Shown here piece by piece: positions 8,301 to 15,685 of a stretch of DNA of 55,122 nucleotides; position 1 is the first letter of the stretch, and each line of letters opens with the position of its first letter. The position numbers and the translations under genes are program-made. The notes beneath the pieces were generated by a model, which saw nothing but the letters and a program-made list of their open reading frames with translations, ran no database searches and was not told the origin of the DNA. Where the stretch lies: contig JAGLDY010000031.1 in the NCBI GenBank assembly GCA_023145375.1, forward strand, positions 1 through 55,122. Reading direction: 5' to 3'. The DNA comes from Candidatus Sabulitectum sp. (GTDB lineage: Bacteria; Fermentibacterota; Fermentibacteria; Fermentibacterales; JCC-6).

Positions 8301-10495
8301 CCTACCTGCTCGAGATTAGGTACATTTACCCGCCAGCCTCTGCTCAGGTCGTTGTAAATTCTGTAACCCAGCACTCCCTTGAAAGCTTTGTTAACATCGG
8401 TTCTTGCAATGGGAATAAGGTCCGGATCCCGTGAGTACTCCGGGAAAGGAATGTTCATTGCATTAAACACTCTGTCTACAAGATCATCATGTTCTATTCC
8501 CTCATCACCAGCTTTTTCTATGGCTTTATAGATACCAGCTCTGAGAATTCCCATATGAATGAAATCATTGAAATGACCTGCCTGAAGTGAAGCATCCTGC
8601 CTGTTGTCGGTAAAGCTCAAGAGCTTTTTTGCTTCCTTTTCAAAATTGCTGTCTTTCAGAAGCTCTGCGATTGCCCCTAAAGTAAGAATTGTTGTTGCAG
8701 TACTTCGACCTTCAGTACCGAGGGAAGCCAATTTGCCGAAGTCCGATCTCTGCTGAGATGCGTAAACGATTCCGCACTTAGGGCAGAATCTGAATGGTGA
8801 CCTGATGAATGCAAACTGCATCCCTTTCTCAGTTTCATCTCCAGTCTCATTGAGATGTAATACTTCAGGAGCCCAGGTTCTTCTGTTCCTTGGAAGGAGA
8901 AGCTTCCCAGCTTTTTCATCCAACCAGTCTTCTGGAAGCCTTTTCAGCGCTTCCTCTCTGTCTTCAGGCCATGGGTCCTCTGTGTTCAGGTAGAGAAAAC
9001 CGGCAGTTCCGTCATCATCTTCCTTCTGCCTGTCATGAAAAGCTCTGGGTTCAACCAAGCCTTCTTCCCTGTTATGCCTGACACTATAGAATTCCTGACC
9101 GCACTCACGGCAGAAGACCATTGGGTAAAGAATTTTATCTGGATCTGATGGAGAGTAATACTGTCCACTGAGAGTTACTTTTCTTGTTTCCGGTGTTTCA
9201 AGAGTGGTGAATACAGTTTCACTGGGGCTTATGAACTGGTGTAATCTGTAAGCAAAACAGGGTTTGTCTTCCGAGTCTTCAGATTTGATTGTATTGCCGA
9301 CATCAAGCATTTTCCTGATAAAACTCTCTGTTTCATTCTTTTGCATAGAAAGAAGATGGGCCAGTTTACCGGCGACACCATTCCTGCCCCTGATTGGCTT
9401 TGGCTCTGCTCTTCTTAAGCTTCCATCATCCAGTTGTTCAACACCGAATGTGGTTTCAACCCACTGAGCCAATACATCTTTTTTAAAATCAGCAAGAGTC
9501 TCTGGAAACTCTGTGTTTTTCAATCTCTTACCCAGGGATTCAATAAAACTTACGTCATTGATGTCACTATTATCTGTAACCCTTGTAAGGGTTTCACCAA
9601 TAATGTTATTTGGCTTAACAACTGCCCCAAACAGTTTTGTGGCAACGGCAGCAACCTGAGCATTGCTTTCCTCTTTGGTTCCCTCGCCTGCCATTGTAGC
9701 AGACGTTCCAACAGAGATCATATCTGTGGCATTGAAGTAGCTCTTTGCTCTTCTAACAAGCATTGCAACATCTGCACCTTGTCTGCCTCTGTATGTGTGG
9801 AGTTCATCAAGAACAAGAAACTTCAAACCCTGTGCGTTCCTGATAATGCTTTTCTCTTCCGGTCTTGTAAGAATAAGTTCAAGCATCACGTAGTTTGTTA
9901 AAAGAATGTCTGGTGGATTAGCCCTGACTTCCTGCTTTTCTTCATCTGATTCCTGACCAGTATACTTCTTAAAGGTAACCGGTCCTTTCTCGTTGGGATA
10001 ATCTCTGTTAACAAATCTGTCTAATTCTTCTATCTGGCTGTTTGCTAAAGCATTAAGCGGGTATACAATAATAGCCTTGATACCCTTTTTGCCTTTGTTC
10101 TTCAATGCATAGTTAACAATAGGAATGATATATGCAAGGCTTTTGCCGGAGCCAGTACCCGTTGTAAGTATGTAGTTTTCTCCCCTGTTGGCTGCTTTGA
10201 TTGCTTCAGCCTGATGCTTGTAAAGAGTCAAGGGTCTGGGGAGTTGATTTTCCTTCTTCATTGCAAAGATTTTTTTACATTCAGGGTCAAGAATACCCTG
10301 TTCAATGAAGTCTGTAATTGATTCACCAGTCTGGAATTTGGGATTGATCTGTATAAGAGGATCAGGCCAGAGCAGATCGCGTTCAACGGTGCGGTTTACT
10401 TCACTGTCGATTCTCTGGTCACGGATATTGATAAAGCTTTTTACATAAGATTTGTACTGATTGACAATCTCTTCCCGAAGCCGGAACGCGTCCAT
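5345..10495 (-). CDS. DEAD/DEAH helicase with DUF1998/MZB zinc domain and C-terminal PD-(D/E)xK-like nuclease (DISARM DrmA/DrmB-like fusion)
   Basis: 1716 aa from the ATG at 10495, chosen because AGGAGGG lies just upstream; the frame stays open 28 codons further up. Walker A GTGSGKS is at about 113-119, DELH at 230-233, GTSATM follows, and motif VI QRSGRAGRSGQ is near 1012-1022. A CxxC...CxxC zinc cluster lies near 1300. An MZB/DUF1998 block (SSEGGAGVLE and a Cys cluster ending CYSCL near 1560) follows. The last 100 residues hold LDFMYEYLAIYIDGPVHD and a later VISFRYD, the pattern of Vsr/DUF559-type nucleases. DISARM usually splits the helicase (DrmA) and DUF1998 protein (DrmB) and has a PLD nuclease (DrmC). 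Here one polypeptide appears to supply all three roles. It is the first gene of the operon. An MrfA-like repair helicase is the alternative. Confidence 0.8.
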   Translation of the reverse strand: MDAFRLREEIVNQYKSYVKSFINIRDQRIDSEVNRTVERDLLWPDPLIQINPKFQTGESITDFIEQGILDPECKKIFAMKKENQLPRPLTLYKHQAEAIKAANRGENYILTTGTGSGKSLAYIIPIVNYALKNKGKKGIKAIIVYPLNALANSQIEELDRFVNRDYPNEKGPVTFKKYTGQESDEEKQEVRANPPDILLTNYVMLELILTRPEEKSIIRNAQGLKFLVLDELHTYRGRQGADVAMLVRRAKSYFNATDMISVGTSATMAGEGTKEESNAQVAAVATKLFGAVVKPNNIIGETLTRVTDNSDINDVSFIESLGKRLKNTEFPETLADFKKDVLAQWVETTFGVEQLDDGSLRRAEPKPIRGRNGVAGKLAHLLSMQKNETESFIRKMLDVGNTIKSEDSEDKPCFAYRLHQFISPSETVFTTLETPETRKVTLSGQYYSPSDPDKILYPMVFCRECGQEFYSVRHNREEGLVEPRAFHDRQKEDDDGTAGFLYLNTEDPWPEDREEALKRLPEDWLDEKAGKLLLPRNRRTWAPEVLHLNETGDETEKGMQFAFIRSPFRFCPKCGIVYASQQRSDFGKLASLGTEGRSTATTILTLGAIAELLKDSNFEKEAKKLLSFTDNRQDASLQAGHFNDFIHMGILRAGIYKAIEKAGDEGIEHDDLVDRVFNAMNIPFPEYSRDPDLIPIARTDVNKAFKGVLGYRIYNDLSRGWRVNVPNLEQVGLLKIEYKHLKLIAEGNEFWAASHEALAFATAEVREQILKTLLDYMRRELVLKVDFLEPDYQERLLRLSNQHLNDPWALDEDDKLAYSSILFPTSRPKDGGYLGSTRKYRYVSSRGGMGRYLRRISTLPGYSDKLSLDDIDRIINNLLEVLRKGGIVEQLPASRSGLTGFRLNASSLVWKAGDGTAPAPDQIRVVRESESTAKTNEYFKRFYIEVGNRIPDIKAAEHTAQVKNEVRQQRENDFRSAKLPVLFCSPTMELGVDIAQLNVVNMRNVPPNPANYAQRSGRAGRSGQPALVFTYCGKRRPHDQYFFRRPEKMVAGAVIPPRIDMVNEELILSHLHAIWLAETGVKLGKSLKDILSLPERGGEPVLYPHIREEFEDPHARQRTLKRVAAIYADLIPDLEKSFWYKDGWFEDQLSRVMDRFDQATERWKYLYSSAVSQMDQQHKINLDASRDKKQRDRSQTLYREAKRQRDLLLNENFDLGSDFYSYRYFASEGFLPGYNFPRLPLNAYIPGRRRNEGEYLSRSRFLAISEFGPRSMIYHEGAKYEIDRVIFQVDGTEITTGEVKICEECGYLHEVNNNPTQDLCENCNTELPVPMTNMFRLRNVSTRRRERISTDEEERMRYGFELKTAVKFAKSSQGRHIKTSTVEDNDKHTILTLKYGPSATIWRINLGWKRRKDQYRYGFVLDIEKGRWERQDKEANTDDPTAALTKRVIPYVEDTKNCLIIKPEESLPKDVFFSFMAALKNAIQLVYKIEDRELAAEALPDKANPTSILLYESSEGGAGVLERILNETTSINKIAEEALRICHFNPTTGENEASEEECSKACYSCLMSYYNQSEHKLLDRNKIKDLLMNLKQSTHKISPKDTTRQEHLNRLKALCDSTLEIEWLNFLEEHNLNLPDKAQVLIKEANTRLDFMYEYLAIYIDGPVHDEPKTKADDKQKREALEDMGYTVISFRYDEKKNWLNQIKAVKSVFGYSGKA

Positions 10496-10545
10496 ACATC
10501 CCTCCTGAGTATAGGAGTCTGGTTCACTGTTGAATTGTCTATGCA

Positions 10546-10573
10546 TTATTACCAATAATAGCCGCTGAAGCAA
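10546..10573 (-). promoter_or_regulatory. Possible promoter of the DISARM-like operon
   Basis: On the minus strand TTGCTT (10573-10568) is followed after 16 nt by TAATAA (10551-10546), about 50 nt before the chosen ATG at 10495. The match is moderate. Confidence 0.35.
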
Positions 10574-10643
10574 CCCCATTTCCGCCTGATAAAAGCTGTT
10601 TTAAGCTGTAATTCTATACTCTGGCAGTAAAGTGTTCTCCATC

Positions 10644-10799
10644 TTACTGCTGCAACAGTGTTTCTGTTGCATCTCCCAAATGTGTGTCTGAAAGTCTGTT
10701 CGCTTTATCAGCAAAATGTGGAACTCTTTTTACGCAACTCCCCAGTGGCCATGACCTCCGGCAAAGCAGGAGACTTGTAATGAAAGCCTGTGGTATCAT
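10644..10799 (-). pseudogene. Truncated remnant of an AbiEii-type nucleotidyltransferase toxin
   Basis: A 51-codon frame starts at the ATG at 10799 and overlaps the AbiEi stop in an ATGA, the usual layout of AbiEi-AbiEii operons. The first residues, MIPQAFIT, match the typical start of AbiEii toxins (MIPxAxIT). The rest has no resemblance to a nucleotidyltransferase, and no GS...D motif follows before the DISARM-like operon begins. I infer that the toxin body was deleted or replaced, leaving the ribosome-loading start and a few codons. It could instead be a chance short frame, but the combination of overlap and N-terminal motif argues against that. Confidence 0.5.
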
Positions 10800-11572
10800 G
10801 CTTCAGGCTCCAAACCGGGAGGAAAGAAAACCTTCCATTTCTGGGAATAAGAATTCTCAGGTCTGTTACTCCCTCTACTTAAAGGAATTCTGCGATAGCT
10901 TCTGTTTGCCAGAACCTTTTCTGCCGCAAGAGCAATATTCTGCTGACCCACTGCTTCAAGCAGAAGGCCAACACGTTGAACCAGAGGAGTCTTTTCATTT
11001 TCAAGAAGCTTCTTGAGTTTTATGCTGCTGGCTTCTGGGGCAAGTTCAGAAAACACTGTGACAACATTGCCGGTGCCACCGCATGAGTCCATGTATCTCA
11101 CCAGATCAATAAGAGTTTGTTCTGCTGTGGAGACTGACATGTAACCGGTTGAAGTATTTATACTCACAGTATCAGCCTGTTTGATGGTAGAGCTTTTATA
11201 GAAACGAATCAAGTTCCTTCCAGCAGATATGGGTCTGCCTGAGTCTTCCGTTACAACCTGAAATACCTGAGGTTTATGATGAGAAGCTCCATATAGTTCT
11301 GCTGCGGTAAGCAGACCTACATAGTAGGTGCAGCTCAGGTGCTTCATTAGACCATCAATGAACCAGGAGGCGGGTGGAGCTCCAGAATTCAGATACTCTA
11401 CCGGAACTACAGAGTAATAGCCCCTGCGGAGATGAACAGCCCTCCTGCCTTTAACCTGCCTGCTAATAAAGCTCTTGAGGGCACCATCTGAAATGCCGAG
11501 TTTATCTCGTAAGGCAGCTCTGGTGAAGCTATATATACCCAATACCTGGAGTGCTTCAATTACATTGATCAT
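10796..11572 (-). CDS. abiEi: AbiEi-family antitoxin/transcriptional repressor (type IV TA), orphaned
   Basis: 258 aa from the ATG at 11572, which has GAGGGG just upstream; the frame continues nine codons further to 11599 without a better ribosome site. The N-terminal winged helix (ALQVLGIYSFTRAALRDKL, RRGYYSVVP) is followed by the AbiEi C-terminal domain with STAEQTLIDLVRY. In AbiE systems this protein represses the operon and counteracts the AbiEii nucleotidyltransferase. Here the toxin downstream is only a 51-codon remnant. The promoter has a TTGCAA-17-TATTAT core and two ATGCAT sites between it and the gene, consistent with autorepression. The protein looks intact, with no frameshift. Confidence 0.82.
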   Translation of the reverse strand: MINVIEALQVLGIYSFTRAALRDKLGISDGALKSFISRQVKGRRAVHLRRGYYSVVPVEYLNSGAPPASWFIDGLMKHLSCTYYVGLLTAAELYGASHHKPQVFQVVTEDSGRPISAGRNLIRFYKSSTIKQADTVSINTSTGYMSVSTAEQTLIDLVRYMDSCGGTGNVVTVFSELAPEASSIKLKKLLENEKTPLVQRVGLLLEAVGQQNIALAAEKVLANRSYRRIPLSRGSNRPENSYSQKWKVFFPPGLEPEA

Positions 11573-11582
11573 ATTTCCCCTC

Positions 11583-11628
11583 ATGCATTGCGTATGCATA
11601 TAATACCACTATTCAGTATTACTTGCAA
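11583..11628 (-). promoter_or_regulatory. Promoter and likely operator of abiEi
   Basis: TTGCAA (11628-11623) and TATTAT (11605-11600) are separated by 17 nt, a good sigma-70 pair. Directly downstream lie two ATGCAT sites (11594-11599 and 11583-11588) separated by 5 nt. They cover the start of transcription and fit an autorepressor operator. Confidence 0.65.
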
Positions 11629-12185
11629 CTGCTTTGCATTTATCCTTTGGCTGATTCCACCCCCGACATGCATTCCCCGCATCTGTACTCATCGCACATT
11701 CCCTCTAAGCAAGGCCACTACCTGTACCCAAGCATATCTTGTCAGCATGAAATGTTCTGTTTCACGCTGCCCTCCCTTGCCGAGATTGATCATTTTCGTG
11801 ACGCCACGAAAATGATCATAAACATCAAACTGATTCTGCAGTTTTGGAGTACTTGCTTTTGTGATCATTAATTATAGAATCTGAACCAGCTACTTCAATG
11901 TGTATGTAATTCTCCTGATGTTCAGTCTGTAAGTCAAGCACACATCCAGTTTTTCAAACATTTGTGGGAAGTGTACATGTTTACGGTTACACAAATCAAT
12001 TTGTGGGTATCTGGTAAGACACAATTCTTTTTGTGTGCCGCATTTCCTCTATCAAGTAACACTAATGTTCTTGTTTCTTCCAGAAGTAGCACAAGACTAA
12101 TAGAAACCAGTCCACCCCCTCTTCACCTACTTCCCTGCCTTAAAGCAGTGAGGTAATAAGATATGGTTCTCTTTTATCGGTTTCG
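11629..12185. other. Gene-free interval with a perfect hairpin
   Basis: No convincing gene is visible. The one strong structure is a 14-bp perfect inverted repeat (11787-11800 with 11805-11818, 4-nt loop ACGC). It has no T-tract on either side, so it is not a classical terminator and may be a protein site or a small mobile-repeat copy. Confidence 0.7.
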
Positions 12186-12214
12186 TTGACATGCGATATA
12201 TTGACAGGTATCTC
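12186..12214 (+). promoter_or_regulatory. Promoter of the helicase-C-domain gene
   Basis: TTGACA (12186-12191) and TATCTC (12209-12214) are spaced by 17 nt. This places transcription start near 12221 and supports the ATG at 12252 rather than the TTG that forms part of the -35 box. Confidence 0.5.
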
Positions 12215-12251
12215 TGCTTATCATTTTTTTGCTGTAACTGAACGGATAGTG

Positions 12252-14300
12252 ATGAAACTAATAAACTTGAACTGGACCGATATGCTGGAGTTCTGCTACG
12301 CATGGGAAGATCTTGAATTCGATGAGAGGATCTTTTTTCTGCTTGAGCTTAAACCCACAGTTGTGTCTGCAGATTCATTTCCCAGAAGTGTGCTTGAACC
12401 ATTCATTTCGGCGGAATTTCTTAAGGAATCCTCTACCGGGAAGAAGTTTACATTTACTACTATAGCACGGCAGTTCCACAGGTTGTTTGATCCACTGATG
12501 GAATGCAGGGAAGCAGAGCCTGTAAATATGGGAAATCTCATTGCCTATCTGCGCACATTCTACAGCAGACCTGAGCGAGAAGGGATGACCAGATTCCATC
12601 GGAATAGTAGATGGTCGGAGTCTGATCTGGCAATGCAGGTTGGTGCAGCGGCATGGCTTGGTGTCTTTCTGAGATGCAGCAGCCTTTCAGCATGGGAAGA
12701 CAGTAATTACTCTCCGGAATCGATTCAGGATTCTGATGTAGAACATCTCGAAAGTGTTTTCAGATGTGCAAAGAAATTGCTCCGACAACTCCTCCAGGAT
12801 GATGTATGGATTCCTGTTGCCCGTATACCTGAACTGGTGTCCTCTGAAGATCCTGAACTGGTAATGGAAGCATTTCAGATGCTGCTTGAAAACATGCTGG
12901 TTTTTATCGAATTCTCTGCATTGGATTACTGTCTGTATACCTGCATTTGGCATGAAGTTTACTATTTCTTGAATCAGAACAAAGACGAAGTCATGGAGAG
13001 TATTCCGGTTGAAGTGAAACCCTCACCTGCATTCCTGATGCAGGACATGACAGAACTACTGATCGAGGCATCAGTAAACCCGATACCTCTCTTAAGGTCA
13101 AGTCTGCAGATGCATACCCGTAAGAGTGTTGAACTGGAAAATAGACTGACTGAGCTTCCTGAAACTGTTATCTCTAAAGAAAAATACACCAGGGAAAACA
13201 GAATCAATCTTGCTGTCAGAGAAGCCCTGATAGCCGAGTATCTGGAGATATTGACAAGAGAAAATAACAAAGAGTTTATGATACTGTCTAATGAAGGTAA
13301 GAAGTGGCTTGAAGCACCCGCTGTGTACCAGATCAAACAGTCTCTGGACCGACTGATTCCAGATAGATTTGAGTTGAAAAAAGATTGTTTTAACAGAGAT
13401 GTATGGGGAGAAGGAAATTCCATTCTGTTCAGCCTTGACAGGGTGAAGGAACTGAATAAATCATACTATCAGAGAACCTACCTGTTCTCTTCCGCATATC
13501 ATGCATTCCAGAGCCTTTGCGGTTTATCAGAACCGATAACTTCGAGCTCGTTTTTTAGCTATCATTCCCAGGAGAACAACCCTTACATGGTTCTTTTTCA
13601 CGCCGGGGCAGCAATGCTGAAGAATGATGAGTTTAACAAGGAGTATTTCACCGATTCATATGAAATGGAAGAGCTCTGGTGCGCTGATCTAAAAGAATAT
13701 ATGGAACGCATAATGATTCCCAGAGGACTGCTGTCATCGACCTATATCAGTGTTGAAGGCGTGGAACAACCTGAACTTGTCTTCACTCTCAGTGAGAGTG
13801 GCCGCTACTTCGCCGGTGAACTTAACGATATTCTATTGGAAAACGCTGAAAACCCGTTGGTTACTGTTCAACCAGACTTTCTTGTGTTTTTCAGTGGCCC
13901 CAGGCCAGCCGCTATGGCATCAATTGGGAAGTTTGCAGATCGCACGGGCTTGATGGAAGGAAATCTTCTGATACTCACTTCCTCCAGTATCTACAGAGCA
14001 GTTGGAAAAGGTATGCTTCTTGATGAAATTCTGGAGACTCTTACAAAGACATCGGATAAAGTCGTTCCACCTGCAGTTGCTCAACAGATAACACTGTGGG
14101 TGTCGGAATGCAGAAGAGTTTCAGCAGAAACCCGAGTGCTAATCACTTGCCCTGACGAAGAGACTGCACTGAAAGTTATGGCCAGCTCGGGTAATAAGGC
14201 TGTACAGCTCTCTGAAACGGTGATTGCCCTTCCTGACAGGAAGTATCTGAAAAAGGTAGAGAAACTTCTGAAAATCAAGGGCATATTTCTGAACAGTTAA
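12252..14300 (+). CDS. Orphan protein with helicase-associated C-terminal domain (XPB/Helicase_C_3-like)
   Basis: 682 aa from ATG 12252. The C-terminal 150 residues (VTVQPDFLVFF, then YRAVGKGMLLDEILETLTK, PPAVAQQITLW and RVLITCPDEE) follow the pattern of Helicase_C_3, the domain found in XPB-like helicases and in stand-alone DNA-binding proteins. The first 500 residues are mainly helical, with no Walker motifs and no signal peptide, so it is not itself a helicase. It ends tail-to-tail with the next gene without a spacer. The N-terminal part I do not recognise. A DNA-binding or regulatory role, perhaps linked to the nearby defence genes, is inference only. Confidence 0.65.
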   Translation: MKLINLNWTDMLEFCYAWEDLEFDERIFFLLELKPTVVSADSFPRSVLEPFISAEFLKESSTGKKFTFTTIARQFHRLFDPLMECREAEPVNMGNLIAYLRTFYSRPEREGMTRFHRNSRWSESDLAMQVGAAAWLGVFLRCSSLSAWEDSNYSPESIQDSDVEHLESVFRCAKKLLRQLLQDDVWIPVARIPELVSSEDPELVMEAFQMLLENMLVFIEFSALDYCLYTCIWHEVYYFLNQNKDEVMESIPVEVKPSPAFLMQDMTELLIEASVNPIPLLRSSLQMHTRKSVELENRLTELPETVISKEKYTRENRINLAVREALIAEYLEILTRENNKEFMILSNEGKKWLEAPAVYQIKQSLDRLIPDRFELKKDCFNRDVWGEGNSILFSLDRVKELNKSYYQRTYLFSSAYHAFQSLCGLSEPITSSSFFSYHSQENNPYMVLFHAGAAMLKNDEFNKEYFTDSYEMEELWCADLKEYMERIMIPRGLLSSTYISVEGVEQPELVFTLSESGRYFAGELNDILLENAENPLVTVQPDFLVFFSGPRPAAMASIGKFADRTGLMEGNLLILTSSSIYRAVGKGMLLDEILETLTKTSDKVVPPAVAQQITLWVSECRRVSAETRVLITCPDEETALKVMASSGNKAVQLSETVIALPDRKYLKKVEKLLKIKGIFLNS

Positions 14301-14975
14301 TCACCTTTCGAGAAAGGCCTCGTACAGCCTGACGTGGGGATTGTCGAAACTCACCTGCTTCGGGTCGAACTTCTCAGGCGACCAGTTTACACCTGCCCAC
14401 TTTTTGAGGGCTTTATACTCTTCATCTTTCGGATCACTCAAAACCTTTATCAGATCTCCGTAGCCTCCAGCGCCACCGCAGTCTTCAGGAGGGCAGGCCC
14501 GCTCACCACCCACACTGATCGGGTACTCCACCTGGCTGTCTTTCAGGATATACCCCTCAAGAATAACGGTATGGTACCAGTCATCCCCATAGTCGTAGAT
14601 GTACTTTGCAGTTACACCCAGATCGTTGAAATGCTCTCCAACCGGGATTTCCCAACCGGGGAAAACTTCCTGTACTCCTTCGAAGCGATCAAAGTCAGGA
14701 ATTCCAATATGAACTTCTTTCCGTTTCCGTTTTCCTTTTATCTGGAAATGATGCAGATGATAATCCTGCCAGCCCATGGCATTCTGAATGGCTACATGAA
14801 GATCCCAGAAGTTGTAATCTGACGGTACCTGAATTCTTCTCCAGATAACAGGTTCAATATCCTGCAGAATGATCATGAACTGCAAAACCCGTCTATTCTC
14901 GGCTGTGTTCAGTTTCGGAGTTTCATAGTTCATCAGGTATCCGCCGTCTACATAGTTCTTATCGTAAATGCTCAT
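14301..14975 (-). CDS. Plasmid pRiA4b ORF-3 family protein
   Basis: 224 aa. The characteristic core is visible: LQDIEPVIWRRIQVP, FWDLHVAIQNAMGWQDYHLHHF, YIYDYGDDWYHTVILE and the CPPEDCGGAGGY motif, in the usual order. The family is found in plasmids and next to IS1096-type elements, and its biochemical function is not established. There is no transposase or inverted repeat nearby, so I see no sign that it is part of a current mobile element. The ATG at 14975 has GGAGG close by; a second ATG 14 codons in is a possible start. Confidence 0.85.
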   Translation of the reverse strand: MSIYDKNYVDGGYLMNYETPKLNTAENRRVLQFMIILQDIEPVIWRRIQVPSDYNFWDLHVAIQNAMGWQDYHLHHFQIKGKRKRKEVHIGIPDFDRFEGVQEVFPGWEIPVGEHFNDLGVTAKYIYDYGDDWYHTVILEGYILKDSQVEYPISVGGERACPPEDCGGAGGYGDLIKVLSDPKDEEYKALKKWAGVNWSPEKFDPKQVSFDNPHVRLYEAFLER

Positions 14976-15130
14976 GCCCCTCCACTCTTTGAAAGCGTGT
15001 TTCAGATTAATCTGTTGTTATTCCACCTTCGTGAATTATACGACTCTCCGGTGGGGTGATGCATGTGAGTAAATATCATTCAATTCATTTTTCATGGCGA
15101 TCTTGTGTTTGATAGTCACAGTTTTTCTAC

Positions 15131-15158
15131 TTGACATTGACTATAGTATACATATGTT
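15131..15158 (+). promoter_or_regulatory. Promoter of the VOC-family gene
   Basis: TTGACA (15131-15136) followed after 16 nt by TATGTT (15153-15158); AGGAGAG lies just before the ATG at 15179. Confidence 0.55.
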
Positions 15159-15178
15159 TACCTTGAGAGGAGAGAAAG

Positions 15179-15565
15179 ATGGAGAATCCGTGCATGAAGC
15201 ATGGGGCTTTCGGGTGGTTCGAACTGATGACAACCGATGTGGAGGCAGCAAAGACATTCTACAAAGATCTGTTCGGATGGGAATACGAAACAGTTCCCAT
15301 TCCCGGGTCCGAGTACACCATTGTGAAGGTTGATGGTGTTGCAGTTGCAGGAATCATGGCAATGGTGGAAGAATGCAAAGGTATGTCTACCTCATGGGAT
15401 ATCTATGTTACTGTGAATGATGTTGATGCAACGGTTACCAGCGTTACTGAACTGGGAGGCAAGGTGCTGCGCGCAGCTTTTGACATTCCCGAAGTGGGTC
15501 GTTTCTGCCAAGTGCAGGATCCGCAGGGTGCTGTTATTATGGCCATGAGTTATCTGAAGAAGTGA
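15179..15565 (+). CDS. VOC superfamily protein (glyoxalase/bleomycin-resistance fold)
   Basis: 128 aa, one compact VOC module with two betaalphabetabetabeta halves: HGAFGWFELMTTDVEAAKTFY at the N-terminus and a second half beginning DIYVTVNDVDATV and ending DPQGAVIMAMSY. The spacing and the DPQGA motif match small CFP32/glyoxalase-like VOC proteins. Metal ligands are not complete enough to name a substrate. It stands alone with its own promoter and ribosome site. A 10-bp hairpin follows the stop. Confidence 0.85.
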   Translation: MENPCMKHGAFGWFELMTTDVEAAKTFYKDLFGWEYETVPIPGSEYTIVKVDGVAVAGIMAMVEECKGMSTSWDIYVTVNDVDATVTSVTELGGKVLRAAFDIPEVGRFCQVQDPQGAVIMAMSYLKK

Positions 15566-15580
15566 GGATACGTGCTACTT

Positions 15581-15615
15581 GTAACCGGCTGTTCTCTTTC
15601 GAGTCAGCCGGTTAC
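15581..15615. terminator. Hairpin after the VOC gene, possible two-way terminator
   Basis: A 10-bp perfect stem (15581-15590 with 15606-15615) with a 15-nt loop lies between two convergent genes. There is no strong T-tract on either strand, so termination is plausible but weakly supported. Confidence 0.4.
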
Positions 15616-15685
15616 TGAAAAAAGCTGGCTCTCTCTGTAAAATCTGGGAAACACAGGCTGCGGTTGAATTCCAGAGACAGGTATT

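Noticed and set aside
14301-14975. Mobile element around the pRiA4b ORF-3-like gene
   Set aside because: No transposase, inverted repeats or target duplication are visible nearby.
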